From positions 1,979-26,371 of the forward strand of contig PKWH01000179.1 in NCBI GenBank assembly GCA_003131985.1: 24,393 bases of DNA, given 5' to 3'. Positions 1 to 8,745 of the stretch are shown here, in pieces. Positions within the stretch are counted from its first letter, which is position 1. Each line of letters starts with the position of its first letter. The DNA is from Acidobacteriota bacterium (GTDB lineage: Bacteria > Acidobacteriota > Terriglobia > Acidiferrales > UBA7541). The position numbers and the translations under genes are program-made. Below the pieces are notes generated by a model that was not told where the DNA came from, did no database searches, and saw only the letters and a program-made list of their open reading frames with translations.

Positions 1-60
1 CTGTCGTTCGCGCTGCTACTTCTGGGCTGCGTGCATGCGGTGATGGCCCTGCGTTACTGA
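1..60 (+). CDS. C-terminal end of an unidentified membrane protein (partial)
   Basis: The first frame is open from the window edge to a TGA at 58-60 and reads LSFALLLLGCVHAVMALRY. The run of hydrophobic residues ending in a short basic tail looks like the last transmembrane helix of an integral membrane protein. Only 19 residues are visible, so the family cannot be named. The 25-nt gap to the multiheme cytochrome on the same strand suggests both belong to one operon, possibly a membrane electron-transfer module; that is inference from position only. Confidence 0.5.
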   Translation: MSFALLLLGCVHAVMALRY

Positions 61-85
61 CTTTCGAGGAAAGAAGCGAGGAATC

Positions 86-1465
86 TTGCCGCGAGCAAAG
101 CTAAAGACAAAAAAGCTTGCGCAGCGCATCGATCTGAACTACTTCAAGCGTCCGCATCCTTTCCGGCGCTTGCGCTTTCTTTTATCGGTGTGCGTGCCGG
201 CGCTCGCGATTATCTGGCTGGCCTGGTATGGGCTGACCCGCAACAATCACGTTTACAGCAGCGGGAAGATGTCCGTGAGTCATGCCGTACTGACCGAGCA
301 ATGCGGCTCGTGTCACGTAAAAGAGGCCGGCGTTTTCAGCGCCAAAGCCAGCGACCAAGCTTGCGAGACTTGCCACGACGGCCCCATTCATCACACGAAC
401 CAATTGTTTACCCCGAACTGCTCCACCTGTCATACGGAACATCGCGGCGCCCTGCGCCTAGCTGCGACCAGCGACGCCAGTTGCACGCAATGCCACGCCA
501 ATCTTCACGCCGCCGGCTCCGCAACACGTTACGCACGAAATATCGACGGATTCGATTCCACCCATCCCGAATTTGCGGCGGCGCGTGCGGGAAACTTCGA
601 TCCCGGAACCGTTAAGTTAAATCACCGAGTGCATTTGAAAAAAAACTTGATGGGGCCGAACGGAGTGGCCGTGCAACTCGATTGCGGCGATTGCCATCGG
701 CCGCCCGCGTCCAATGAGCCATGGAGGTTCGGCGTGCAGCAGCCGAAATCTTCCTCGGTCGCGCTGAAACAGGAACCTCCGTCAATCAATCCCGCGCGGG
801 CCTACATGTCACCCGTCACCTACGCACAGCACTGCATCGCCTGTCACGGGCTGCAATTCGATAAACGTTTTGCGGAAAGCGCGCCGCACGACACTCCAAC
901 GGCGGTTCACGCTTTTGTAGTACTCAGGTTCCGGCAGTACATCGCCACGCATCCAGCAGAATTGCGCATTACAAATTCGGACCCGAACCTACCTCAGAAA
1001 CCCTTTCCTATTTCTCCTCGAGTGCTTACACCCGAGCAGTGGGTAACGGAGCGTGCGGCGGAGTCGGAACAACTCTTGTGGAGAAAAACGTGCATGCAGT
1101 GCCATGCGCTAAGCTTTCCTGCGAACCAGCCACTGCCGGTGGTTGCAAACTCGAATATTACCGTTCGATGGTTTCAGCATGCCGTGTTCAATCATGACAA
1201 ACACCGGCTGGTGAAATGCGAGGAGTGCCATTCAACCGCAAGAACGAGCCAGGAAACTTCCGATGTTCTCTTGCCGGGAATTCGAACCTGCGAGCAGTGT
1301 CATCATGCGGGAAGCGAAGCAGCCGAAGCGCGATGTTTCGAGTGCCACACGTACCATGATTGGAGCAGAGAAAAACCTGCTCAGGGTAACCTCACTCTTT
1401 TCGAGTTAAAGCGCTCCCGCCCGCGCGAAGCCAATGTATCGAGTTCGCATTCGGCTGGCGAGTGA
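86..1465 (+). CDS. membrane-anchored decaheme c-type cytochrome
   Basis: 459 residues. A basic N-terminus is followed by one hydrophobic segment at about residues 29-48, which should anchor the protein in the cytoplasmic membrane with the rest in the periplasm. I count ten CXXCH haem c motifs: CGSCH, CETCH, CSTCH, CTQCH, CGDCH, CIACH, CMQCH, CEECH, CEQCH and CFECH. Extra histidines (for example in HDGPIHH and NHDKH) could be distal ligands. Motifs come as four near the N-terminus, two in the middle and four near the C-terminus. The role is probably periplasmic electron transfer; donor and acceptor are not visible. The start is a TTG at 86 with GAGG four bases upstream; no in-frame ATG gives the membrane anchor. 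No catalytic signature of a nitrite or sulfite reductase is evident. The haem protein call is secure, the pathway is not. Confidence 0.9.
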   Translation: MPRAKLKTKKLAQRIDLNYFKRPHPFRRLRFLLSVCVPALAIIWLAWYGLTRNNHVYSSGKMSVSHAVLTEQCGSCHVKEAGVFSAKASDQACETCHDGPIHHTNQLFTPNCSTCHTEHRGALRLAATSDASCTQCHANLHAAGSATRYARNIDGFDSTHPEFAAARAGNFDPGTVKLNHRVHLKKNLMGPNGVAVQLDCGDCHRPPASNEPWRFGVQQPKSSSVALKQEPPSINPARAYMSPVTYAQHCIACHGLQFDKRFAESAPHDTPTAVHAFVVLRFRQYIATHPAELRITNSDPNLPQKPFPISPRVLTPEQWVTERAAESEQLLWRKTCMQCHALSFPANQPLPVVANSNITVRWFQHAVFNHDKHRLVKCEECHSTARTSQETSDVLLPGIRTCEQCHHAGSEAAEARCFECHTYHDWSREKPAQGNLTLFELKRSRPREANVSSSHSAGE

Positions 1466-1528
1466 TGCTCGCTTGAAATTAATTCAATATGCTGCTAAAG
1501 CAGGCCGGAGCTACAAAACTGGAACTGC

Positions 1529-1837
1529 TTACGCCTTCGCTGTTTTGGACAGCTTGGCTTGTGGTCGAAGACGACTAGGCGAGTGCCGCTGGCGGACCGT
1601 AGAGGAACTGGGAGTTTCTTCTATTTCCCGGATGTCGCTCATTTTGTAAAAGTTTTCCTTCTCGCATACGCGGCAGCGAAGATTCAGCGAAGGAAACCTC
1701 CCTTCGTTTCCGTCACTGGCGGCGCTGGGTTCTGGCGGCGCTTCCTTGCTGGCGATTCTCGACGGCACGGCGATCGTCTCTCCGCAGGAACGGCACTGCA
1801 CACCGTGGTACTTCTCCATCTTAGTTCCAAGCGTCAT
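1529..1837 (-). CDS. small zinc-ribbon-like protein
   Basis: 102 residues, convergent with the cytochrome gene (63 nt between stops). Two CXXC pairs, CRSC near residues 15-18 and CRVC near 55-58, are spaced as in a zinc ribbon, and the second is followed by a short segment with SDIREIEE. The C-terminal third is basic and low in complexity. No enzyme motif is seen. The ATG at 1837 is preceded by GAGG with a 6-nt spacer, which favours it over the inner ATG at 1819. A metal-binding or nucleic-acid-binding role is inferred from the cysteine pairs only; I do not recognise a named family. Confidence 0.6.
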   Translation of the reverse strand: MTLGTKMEKYHGVQCRSCGETIAVPSRIASKEAPPEPSAASDGNEGRFPSLNLRCRVCEKENFYKMSDIREIEETPSSSTVRQRHSPSRLRPQAKLSKTAKA

Positions 1838-2218
1838 CGTGAACCTCGTCAGCGGATAATCCGAAAGAGATAGGATGCGGATTGTACCTGTTATTCACTG
1901 TGTTTTGTAACTCAAATTTGCGGCAATTTAGGCTTTCCTCAGGTCAGTCGCGAAACGCCCACAACTGCCGCGTTTTCAGGAAGAAGGACGGGGGCCGGCG
2001 ACAGCCTGAACGAAAAACGAGCGTTTATACGGAACCTAGTGAGGTGTTCCAGGGCGATGTTCTGCTCTGCGGTCCCAGTTTGTTTATCAGGGAAGTTGCT
2101 AACCATGTAGGCATTGCCGCACTTCACCAAAGCCGAGTACAGTTTCATTTCCATTGCAAACGCGCCTTCAGACGGAACTTCGCGGATTCCGCAAATGAAC
2201 GGCGCACCGGAGTGTGGG
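1838..2218. other. intergenic region upstream of the VWFA tandem pair
   Basis: 381 bp between the divergently transcribed zinc-ribbon gene and the first VWFA gene. It must hold promoters for both. The last 121 bp (2098-2218) is copied ahead of the second VWFA gene and is listed separately. I see no convincing coding region; the open frames here lack ribosome binding sites and family signatures. No clear -35/-10 pair was found by eye. Confidence 0.5.
2098..2218 (+). repeat. duplicated leader, copy 1
   Basis: This segment aligns with 4260-4379 with a single one-base indel near its 5' end. Shared blocks include GCTAACC, GTAGGCATTG, ATTTCCAT and CGCGGATTCCGC, and the CACCGGAG that serves as ribosome binding site. 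The reading frame of the following gene stays open through most of it, but substitutions are not concentrated in third positions, so I treat it as non-coding leader. It probably carries the promoter or a 5' UTR control element copied with the gene. Confidence 0.65.
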
Positions 2219-4081
2219 ATGAAAGCTGCTGCGGGCCGTTGCTTTTCAGGGCCGGCTGCTGCTCGGCTAGCCGCATTGCTCTGCTGTCTGATCGTGCCGC
2301 ACTCATTTCTCTCGGCGACACAAGCGCCGCAAACCAGTCCCCCGCAACAAACGCCGGCTGCCCAGCCAAGTCCTGAGATCTCGACTACTCAACAGGCGGC
2401 GCCGGCTGCTCCAGCTCCGGCTGATGCAGTACCTGAGGTGAATACACATTCGAGTACGCCGTTCGAATCGCGCGTAAATTTGGTCCCGGTTCGTGTGGTA
2501 GTACACGATTCGAATGGCAAAGCAGTTCCCGGTTTGACCAAGGAAGATTTCCGGTTATTTCAGGACCGCAGGCGACAGACGATTTCGCTTTTCACCGTCG
2601 AGACGCCCGCTTCGACGGAAAAACAGGTCGTGCGAGGCGAAGGCGCTGGGCAACCGACCGATCAACCAGACGTGTCCACTCCCGGAACTTTCACTTTGCC
2701 TTCGCGATTCGTCGCACTTCTGTATGATGATGTGGAGTTGAGTGTCGAAGACCTAGCACAAGCACGCCTCGCCGCAATGGCCTATCTGGAAGCTTCGATT
2801 GACCCGGGCGAGCGTGTTGCCGTCTTTACCACCTCCGGCCAGTCGCAAGTGGAATTCACAGATGATCGCGAGAAGGTCCGCGCCATGGTGGCACAACTCA
2901 CACCGCATTATATCGGCGGGTACGATCCATCCGATACGAACCAGTGTCCTCAGATGGGTTACTACCAAGCCGACCAGATCCTAAACCAAGACGAGCATGG
3001 TCAAGCCTATCAAACCGCGCTCTATGACGCGGCTGCCTGTTCCGGTCAGAGTCCTCCGGGGCCTCCGCTGGACCCGCTTGTTCAGTCAACGGCCCGGCAA
3101 GTAGTGAGTATTGGAGAAAACAACACGCGATTCGCTATTCGTCGGTTAGCGGAGCTCGTTCGCCGGATGTCAGCTCTTCCAGGACAGCGCAGCATTGTTC
3201 TGGTCTCTCCCGGGTTTCTGGTCACTGGCACTTACCAATATGATCTTTCAGAAGTTATCGACAAGGCGACGCGTGCAAACATATTCATCAATGCCATCGA
3301 CGCGCGCGGGGCTTACACCAAGGATGCACTCGGCGACATAAATCATCCTCCAAAATTTAGTGACTCATACCACGCTGCCCAGGGCGCGTTATTCCGATCC
3401 CAAGAACAAGCGGCTCAATCGGTCGTGCTCGCGGAACTCTCCGATGGCACTGGCGGCTTTTATTTCAGAAACAGCAATGACCTGGGTGCGGGATTCCGCA
3501 TGACGGCCGCAGCGCCCGAAACGACGTATTTACTTGCTTTCACTCCGGAGGCGTTAAAATTCGACGGAAAGTTTCACCAGATAAAGGTGACGCTAGCGAC
3601 AAAGGAAAAATATACAGTCCAGGCGCGGCGCGGCTTTTTCGCGCCCAAACACGCGCAAACTCCGGAAGAAACGGCCAAACAGGACATTGAGGAGGCGGTC
3701 TTTTCGCAGGAGGAACAGCAGGGAGTTCCCATCGAACTCAAACTGCATTACTTCAAGGGCAACGCCGTAGATGCGAAACTCTCCGTGCTCGCGCGAGTCG
3801 ACGTTGGTCAGGTGCGTTTCGAAAAAGCAGACGGAAGAAACCGGGACGAGCTGACAGTTGTAGCCGCGCTGTTTGATCGAAATGGAAACTTTATCGGCGG
3901 AAACCAGGAAGTCGTTGACCTGCACTTGAAAGACACGACGCTCGAAAAGTTAGGTCGCACGGGCATCACCGTGAAGATGGGATTCGACGTTAAGCCTGGC
4001 GGCTACATCGTCCGCTTGGTCGTGCGGGACTCGAAAGCGGCCGTTCTATCGGCCAAAAATGGGACGATTGAGATTCCGTAA
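2219..4081 (+). CDS. secreted VWFA-related (acidobacterial-type) protein, paralog 1
   Basis: 620 residues from the ATG at 2219, chosen because it puts a normal signal peptide at the N-terminus (MKAAAGRC, then a hydrophobic core ending near LSATQA) behind GGAG. A TTG at 2114 would bury the signal. After a Pro/Ala/Gln-rich linker comes a beta-rich segment (about residue 86: VNLVPVRVVV, then LTKEDFRLFQD), then a von Willebrand A-like fold (about 163-450) starting RFVALLYDD and including RSIVLVSPGF and the family's GGFYFRNSNDL...TTYLLAF. The region up to the ARRGFFAPK motif matches the VWFA-related domain expanded in Acidobacteriota; the remainder, up to VRLVVRDSK, is probably another beta domain. 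The metal-site motif is DDVELS rather than the strict DxSxS. Function unknown; extracytoplasmic adhesion or scaffolding is the family guess. It is the first of a tandem pair. Confidence 0.85.
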   Translation: MKAAAGRCFSGPAAARLAALLCCLIVPHSFLSATQAPQTSPPQQTPAAQPSPEISTTQQAAPAAPAPADAVPEVNTHSSTPFESRVNLVPVRVVVHDSNGKAVPGLTKEDFRLFQDRRRQTISLFTVETPASTEKQVVRGEGAGQPTDQPDVSTPGTFTLPSRFVALLYDDVELSVEDLAQARLAAMAYLEASIDPGERVAVFTTSGQSQVEFTDDREKVRAMVAQLTPHYIGGYDPSDTNQCPQMGYYQADQILNQDEHGQAYQTALYDAAACSGQSPPGPPLDPLVQSTARQVVSIGENNTRFAIRRLAELVRRMSALPGQRSIVLVSPGFLVTGTYQYDLSEVIDKATRANIFINAIDARGAYTKDALGDINHPPKFSDSYHAAQGALFRSQEQAAQSVVLAELSDGTGGFYFRNSNDLGAGFRMTAAAPETTYLLAFTPEALKFDGKFHQIKVTLATKEKYTVQARRGFFAPKHAQTPEETAKQDIEEAVFSQEEQQGVPIELKLHYFKGNAVDAKLSVLARVDVGQVRFEKADGRNRDELTVVAALFDRNGNFIGGNQEVVDLHLKDTTLEKLGRTGITVKMGFDVKPGGYIVRLVVRDSKAAVLSAKNGTIEIP

Positions 4082-4379
4082 AAAGAAGAGCCGAGCATCG
4101 CTCGACGAAGGGCGGCATTGCTGCGCTTCTTTTGTCCCAGCTCTCGTCGCGGGCTGTTGCCCAGTGAATGCAATGCGCCAGAAATCCCATATTTCAGGCC
4201 ACAGGGAGTGGGCGCTCGCTGGACGCCACGCTTCGTCCCGCTCATTTGTTAGCCAAAATGCTAACCCAGTAGGCATTGACGTGCATACTATGGCCAAGTA
4301 CACTCTGATTTCCATCGCAAACGCGCATCTAAGCGGATCCACGCGGATTCCGCGAATGAACGCCGCACCGGAGCGCCGG
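4082..4379. other. spacer between VWFA paralogs
   Basis: 298 bp. The first ~175 bp shows no recognisable gene; a weak hairpin (CGAGC-ATC-GCTCG) lies just after the stop of paralog 1 but lacks a T-run. GTTAGC at 4248-4253 and GCTAAC at 4260-4265 form a perfect 6-bp inverted repeat with a 6-nt spacer; only the right arm is kept in the first leader copy. The last 120 bp is the second leader copy. Confidence 0.5.
4260..4379 (+). repeat. duplicated leader, copy 2
   Basis: Homologous to 2098-2218 (see that entry). It ends directly at the ATG of paralog 2 and brings the same CACCGGAG ribosome binding site. Together with the downstream genes it shows that a unit of nearly 2 kb (2098-4081 and 4260-6242) was duplicated in direct orientation. 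Confidence 0.65.
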
Positions 4380-6242
4380 ATGAAAGCTGCTGGGGGCCGT
4401 TGCTTTTCAGTCCCGACTTCTGCTCGGATCTGTATCCTTCTCTGTTGCATGCTGGTGGCGTCCGCCGTTGTTTCGGCACAGTCGCCGCAACCCGATCCCC
4501 CGCAGCAAGCACCCGCAGCCCTGCCAGCTCCTGAAATCACTACGACTCAGCAGGCAGGTCCCGCTCCTCCGCCGCAAGCTCCGGCCTCCTCGGACGCAAC
4601 CTCTGAAGTGGATACACATTCGAGTACGCCGTTCGAATCGCACGTGAATTTGGTTCCGGTTCGCGTAGTGGTACACGATTCGAACGGAAAAGCGGTTGCT
4701 AATTTGACCAAGGAAGATTTCCGGCTGTCTCAGGATCGCAGGCCCCAGACGATTCTGCATTTCTCCGTGGAAACTCCAGCCTCGGTTGCTAAACAGGTTG
4801 TGAGAGGCGAGCCGGCTGGAGATCAGCCAAACGTCTCCGCTCCCGGAGCCTTGACTCTACCGTCGCGGTTCGTTGCGCTTCTGTTTGATGATGTGGAATT
4901 GAGCACGCAGGACCTGATGCAATCGCGACTCGCCGCTATGCGCTATCTGGAAACTTCAACGGAGCCAAGTGAGCGTGTCGGCGTCTTTACTACTTCGGGC
5001 CAGTCGCAAGTGGACTTCACGGACGATCGCGCCAAAGTCCGCGCAATGGTGGAACAGCTCATACCTCATTATATTGGCACGTACGACCCTTCCGACACGA
5101 ACCAGTGTCCTCAGATGGGTTATTACGAAGCCGACTTGATCGTAAACCAGCACGACTTCCAGGCCACCGGCGCCGCGACCGCGGACGCGCAAGCTTGCGG
5201 AGGGGAGAATGGGCCGAGCGAGTCCACGGCCATGCTTGTTCAGCAGACGGCCCAGCAAGTGGTACTCGCCGGAGAAAACAACACGCAATTCGTGATTCGG
5301 CGGTTGACGGAACTCGTTCGCCGGATGTCGGCTGTTCCGGGACAACGCAGTATCGTGTTTGTCTCTCCCGGGTTTCTGGTCACTTCGACTTACCAGTACG
5401 ACCTTTTAGAGGTCATCGATAAGGCCACGCGTGCGAATGTTTTCATTAATACGCTCGACGGACGTGGGCTTTACACCGTTGATGCGGGAGGCGATATCAG
5501 CCGTCGTCCGCCGAGGTTTTCCAACTCGAATGCCGCGGCGCAGGACGCGTTATTCCGATCCCAAGAACAATCGATTCAATCGGACGTGCTGGCGAATCTC
5601 TCCGGCAGCACCGGCGGCTTTTACTTTCGAAACAGCAATGACCTTGTCGCCGGATTCCGTATGACGGCCGCCGCGCCCGAAGTTACATATTTACTTGCCT
5701 TCTCTCCGGAGGCATTGAAATTTGACGGCAAGTTCCACCAGATCAAGGTGACACTCGCTACGAAAGAAAAATACACGATCCAGGCGCGGCGTGGTTTTTT
5801 CGCGCCCAAACACGGGCAAACTCCGGAAGAAACTGCCAAGCAAGATATTGAGGAGGCCGTCTTTTCGCAGGAGGAACAGCAGGGAGTTCCGATCCAACTT
5901 CAACTGCAGTATTACAAAAGCGATGCTATGGATGCGAAACTTTCCGTGTTAACCCGAGTGGATGTAAACCATGTGCGATTTGAAAAGGCAGACGGAAGAA
6001 ACCGGGACCAGTTGACTGTCGTGGCCGCGCTGTTCGACCGGAATGGAAACTTCATCAGCGGAAACCAGGAAGTCGTTGACCTGCACTTAAAAGACGCAAC
6101 TCTCGAAAAGTTGTCTCACTCGGGCATGACCGTGAAAATGGGCTTCGACGTTAAGCCTGGTGGCTACATAGTGCGCTTGGTCGTTCGGGACTCGAAAGCA
6201 TCAGTTCTATCCTCAAAAAATGGTGTCATTGAGATACCGTAA
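4380..6242 (+). CDS. secreted VWFA-related (acidobacterial-type) protein, paralog 2
   Basis: 620 residues from the ATG at 4380, the position equivalent to the start of paralog 1; an open frame extends upstream to 4059 but would hide the signal peptide (MKAAGGRC, hydrophobic core, end near VVSAQ). Domain order is the same as in the upstream neighbour: signal peptide, Pro/Ala/Gln linker, beta segment (VNLVPVRVVVHDSNGKAV), VWFA-like domain from RFVALLFDDVELS, GGFYFRNSNDL motif, ARRGFFAPK, C-terminal beta region. Similarity is strongest in the C-terminal half. The variable part is a loop near NQHDFQATGAATADAQACGG, replaced in paralog 1 by different sequence. Equal length results from compensating small indels, not from identity. 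It was clearly produced by tandem duplication. Function unknown beyond family membership. Confidence 0.85.
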   Translation: MKAAGGRCFSVPTSARICILLCCMLVASAVVSAQSPQPDPPQQAPAALPAPEITTTQQAGPAPPPQAPASSDATSEVDTHSSTPFESHVNLVPVRVVVHDSNGKAVANLTKEDFRLSQDRRPQTILHFSVETPASVAKQVVRGEPAGDQPNVSAPGALTLPSRFVALLFDDVELSTQDLMQSRLAAMRYLETSTEPSERVGVFTTSGQSQVDFTDDRAKVRAMVEQLIPHYIGTYDPSDTNQCPQMGYYEADLIVNQHDFQATGAATADAQACGGENGPSESTAMLVQQTAQQVVLAGENNTQFVIRRLTELVRRMSAVPGQRSIVFVSPGFLVTSTYQYDLLEVIDKATRANVFINTLDGRGLYTVDAGGDISRRPPRFSNSNAAAQDALFRSQEQSIQSDVLANLSGSTGGFYFRNSNDLVAGFRMTAAAPEVTYLLAFSPEALKFDGKFHQIKVTLATKEKYTIQARRGFFAPKHGQTPEETAKQDIEEAVFSQEEQQGVPIQLQLQYYKSDAMDAKLSVLTRVDVNHVRFEKADGRNRDQLTVVAALFDRNGNFISGNQEVVDLHLKDATLEKLSHSGMTVKMGFDVKPGGYIVRLVVRDSKASVLSSKNGVIEIP

Positions 6243-6257
6243 AAGGGAAGGTGAGCG

Positions 6258-8660
6258 ATGACGCAACGCCGCGTGACCTTACTGCTATTCCTTCTGCTGC
6301 TGTTTCTCGTCGTGGGCAGCTTCGGGGAACGCTTGATTGGGTCTTTTGGAGTCGCGCAGGCGCGCCAAGCTCCGCAAGATTCCTCTCAGGCGCCGGCTTC
6401 ACAGGCGGTTGCGCCTGCGATTAAGACTGAATCGCGGACTGTGCGCGTCGACGTTGTCGTTACCGACAAGAAGGGCAATTACGTTCACGACCTGAAGGCG
6501 GATGATTTTAAGGTTTACGAAGACAATAAGCAGCAGGCGGTCATAAATTTCTCGTTTGGAGCGGATCAAAATGCCGCTGCTGCCTCCGGGCGGCACTACA
6601 TGGTGCTGTTTTTTGACAATTCCACCATGGATGTGGGCGATCAGGTGCAAGCTCGTGCCGCCGCCGGAAAATTTATAGACCAGAATGCCGGACTCGATCG
6701 CGTAATGGCAGTTATGGATTTCGGTGGCACTCTACGGGTCGAGCAGAATTTCACGGCAGATGTGGCCCGGCTCAAGCAAGCGGTGCAAAACATAAAAACC
6801 TCCGCCGTCGATCCTAACGGAACTGCTTCGAGCACAGCACCGTCTCAAGGTGGGCTGTCTCTTCCGGGTTCACCCTCGACCGACGCTGCTGTAGCTGATT
6901 TTGGAGTGCAGTCCTTGCTGCTCGCAGTCCGAAGCGTGGCAAAAAGTCTCGCGAGCGTTCCGGGGCGAAAAAGCATGATCCTTTTTTCGTCCGGGTTCCC
7001 GCTTACCCCCGAGGCCGAATCGGAATTAACAGCAACCATCGACGTATGCAATAAAGCGAATGTCGCAATTTATCCTCTGGACGTCCGGGGAATAATAACG
7101 CCTGACCTTCCGTCGGGATCCGGACGCGGTCCTGCATCATTTATTCCTAACAATAACTTGCCTGGCACTTCCACTGGGGCGTCGATGCGCTCTCTAATTG
7201 AAAGAGAGGGGCTTCAATCGACGGGCGCGAGCATTTCGCTCGCTTCATATCACGTCTCTTCGCCCTCTGAACTACCCTATCTGCAACACGGAGGCGGTGG
7301 CACAGGTGGAGGCGGTGGCACCGGTGGAGGCGGTGGAACCGGGGGTGGCGGGACCGGTGGTGGCGGTGGACATGGTGGCGGAGGTACAGGAGGCGGCGGG
7401 ACCGGTGGAGGCGGCGGAAAAGGCGGTTCGGGCGGAGGCGGCGGTAGCGGAAGCCGCGGAGGTGTTAACAACACGGGGACTTATGGCAACCCAAATAACA
7501 CCCAGACGCGCGCAATTGTTCCCTCATTCCCACCATCGGCGGCCACGAATCAGCAAGTGCTCTATATGTTGGCCGACGGAACCGGGGGTTTTCCAATTTT
7601 CAATACGAATGACTTGTTCGCTGGACTCCAAAAAATCGCGAACGAACAAAATGAATACTACCTTCTAGGGTATGTGCCTACTGATTCGACTGATGGAAGT
7701 TGTCACACGCTGAAGGTCAAGGTAGAGCGCGGCGGCGCAAACGTACGAGCACGCAGCGGATACTGCAACGTGAAAGCAACCGAAATGTTGGCTGGGAAAC
7801 CGATCGAAAAAGAGCTCGAGACGCGAGCCGCGGCTTCGGGAGCCGATACGGAAGGCTCACTGGAAGCACCATTCTTCTACACATCAAAGGATGAAGCTCG
7901 GGTGGATCTGGCGATGGAAATTCCTTCTTCGACGATTGATTTCCCCAAAGTAAAGGGAAAATACCATGCAGACGTAAACATTCTTGGCATCGCCTACCGG
8001 CCGGATGGATCGGTGGCTGCCAAGTTTAGCGACGAAATCAAACTGGACTTCGAAAAGGATGAGTGGCAGAAATTTACGCAGACGCCGATGCGCTATCAAA
8101 CGCAGTTCTCCGTCGCTCCGGGACAATATCGGCTGGCTGTCGTCCTGTCAGGTGGCGGGCAGAAGTTTGGAAAATACGAGACTCCCCTCGTAATCGAGCC
8201 GTATGACGGAAAAACGTTCAGCTTAAGCGGGCTGGCTTTCAGCAATCAAATGCAGCGTGTGTCCGCGGGCTCCAGTGACTTGGATGCCGATTTGCTTGCA
8301 GATCGTATGCCGATGATCGTGCAAGGCGTGGAACTGACTCCTTCGGGAGATAATCACTTCAAGAAAACCGATAGAGTCGTTTTGTACGCACAAATTTACG
8401 ACCCGCGTTTGTCCGACCCCGACCCTCCACTGGTGGGATGCCAATATAAAGTTATTGACCAAAAAACGGGAAAACAAGTGCTTTCCACCGGTTTATTCAG
8501 CGTGACGCCGTATGTGCTGAAGGGAAATCCGGTTGTCCCGGTAGCACTGAAAGTTCCAGTGGACACTTTCCCGCCCGGGGAATATCGCATCGAATTGCAG
8601 TCGGGTGACGCAGGCGGAGCACTCTCAAAGGTTCGGATAGCGACATTTCAGACGGAATAA
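6258..8660 (+). CDS. secreted VWFA-related protein with glycine-rich insert
   Basis: 800 residues. The ATG at 6258 follows a strong purine-rich site (GGGAAGGTGAG) and lies 15 nt after paralog 2, so the two are probably cotranscribed. Signal peptide: MTQRR, then a leucine/phenylalanine-rich core. A beta segment (about residues 55-90: RTVRVDVVVTDKKGNYV, DLKADDFKVYED) precedes a VWFA-like domain starting MVLFFDNSTMD, with RKSMILFSSGFPL. A Gly-rich tract at residues 345-402 interrupts this domain, which resumes with QQVLYMLADGTGGFPIFNTN and ends with YYLLGYVPTD and ARSGYC. The C-terminal ~270 residues form beta-rich regions. It is clearly diverged from the two upstream paralogs but shares their architecture. 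Likely extracytoplasmic; function unknown. Confidence 0.85.
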   Translation: MTQRRVTLLLFLLLLFLVVGSFGERLIGSFGVAQARQAPQDSSQAPASQAVAPAIKTESRTVRVDVVVTDKKGNYVHDLKADDFKVYEDNKQQAVINFSFGADQNAAAASGRHYMVLFFDNSTMDVGDQVQARAAAGKFIDQNAGLDRVMAVMDFGGTLRVEQNFTADVARLKQAVQNIKTSAVDPNGTASSTAPSQGGLSLPGSPSTDAAVADFGVQSLLLAVRSVAKSLASVPGRKSMILFSSGFPLTPEAESELTATIDVCNKANVAIYPLDVRGIITPDLPSGSGRGPASFIPNNNLPGTSTGASMRSLIEREGLQSTGASISLASYHVSSPSELPYLQHGGGGTGGGGGTGGGGGTGGGGTGGGGGHGGGGTGGGGTGGGGGKGGSGGGGGSGSRGGVNNTGTYGNPNNTQTRAIVPSFPPSAATNQQVLYMLADGTGGFPIFNTNDLFAGLQKIANEQNEYYLLGYVPTDSTDGSCHTLKVKVERGGANVRARSGYCNVKATEMLAGKPIEKELETRAAASGADTEGSLEAPFFYTSKDEARVDLAMEIPSSTIDFPKVKGKYHADVNILGIAYRPDGSVAAKFSDEIKLDFEKDEWQKFTQTPMRYQTQFSVAPGQYRLAVVLSGGGQKFGKYETPLVIEPYDGKTFSLSGLAFSNQMQRVSAGSSDLDADLLADRMPMIVQGVELTPSGDNHFKKTDRVVLYAQIYDPRLSDPDPPLVGCQYKVIDQKTGKQVLSTGLFSVTPYVLKGNPVVPVALKVPVDTFPPGEYRIELQSGDAGGALSKVRIATFQTE
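7290..7463 (+). repeat. glycine-codon minisatellite inside a coding region
   Basis: 58 codons, nearly all GGN, with single Thr, His, Lys, Ser or Arg codons between runs of three to five glycines. At the DNA level the unit is 15 or 18 bp (for example GGTGGAGGCGGTGGCACC) and the first copies are nearly identical, as expected for slippage-prone DNA. The reading frame is maintained throughout. It encodes a flexible linker inside the VWFA-like domain of the 6258-8660 protein; neither upstream paralog has it. Confidence 0.9.
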
Positions 8661-8745
8661 TCTTAGTAAAACGCCCTAATTTACCAAAATTCGGCTTCGC
8701 CGCGAAACCAGGCCCGCCGCTGCAGGCCTATTCCCTTGGCAAATG

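Noticed and set aside
1434..1649. A 71-codon + strand frame overlapping the end of the cytochrome gene.
   Set aside because: It starts inside the cytochrome gene and overlaps the convergent zinc-ribbon gene; no ribosome binding site or motif.
2114..2218. Upstream TTG start for VWFA paralog 1 (and the equivalent upstream extension of paralog 2 from 4059).
   Set aside because: Both would bury a normal signal peptide, and the two leaders diverge without third-position bias; the common ATG behind CACCGGAG is better.
7277..7474. Proline-rich open frame on the - strand.
   Set aside because: It is simply the complement of the glycine-codon repeat in the VWFA gene.
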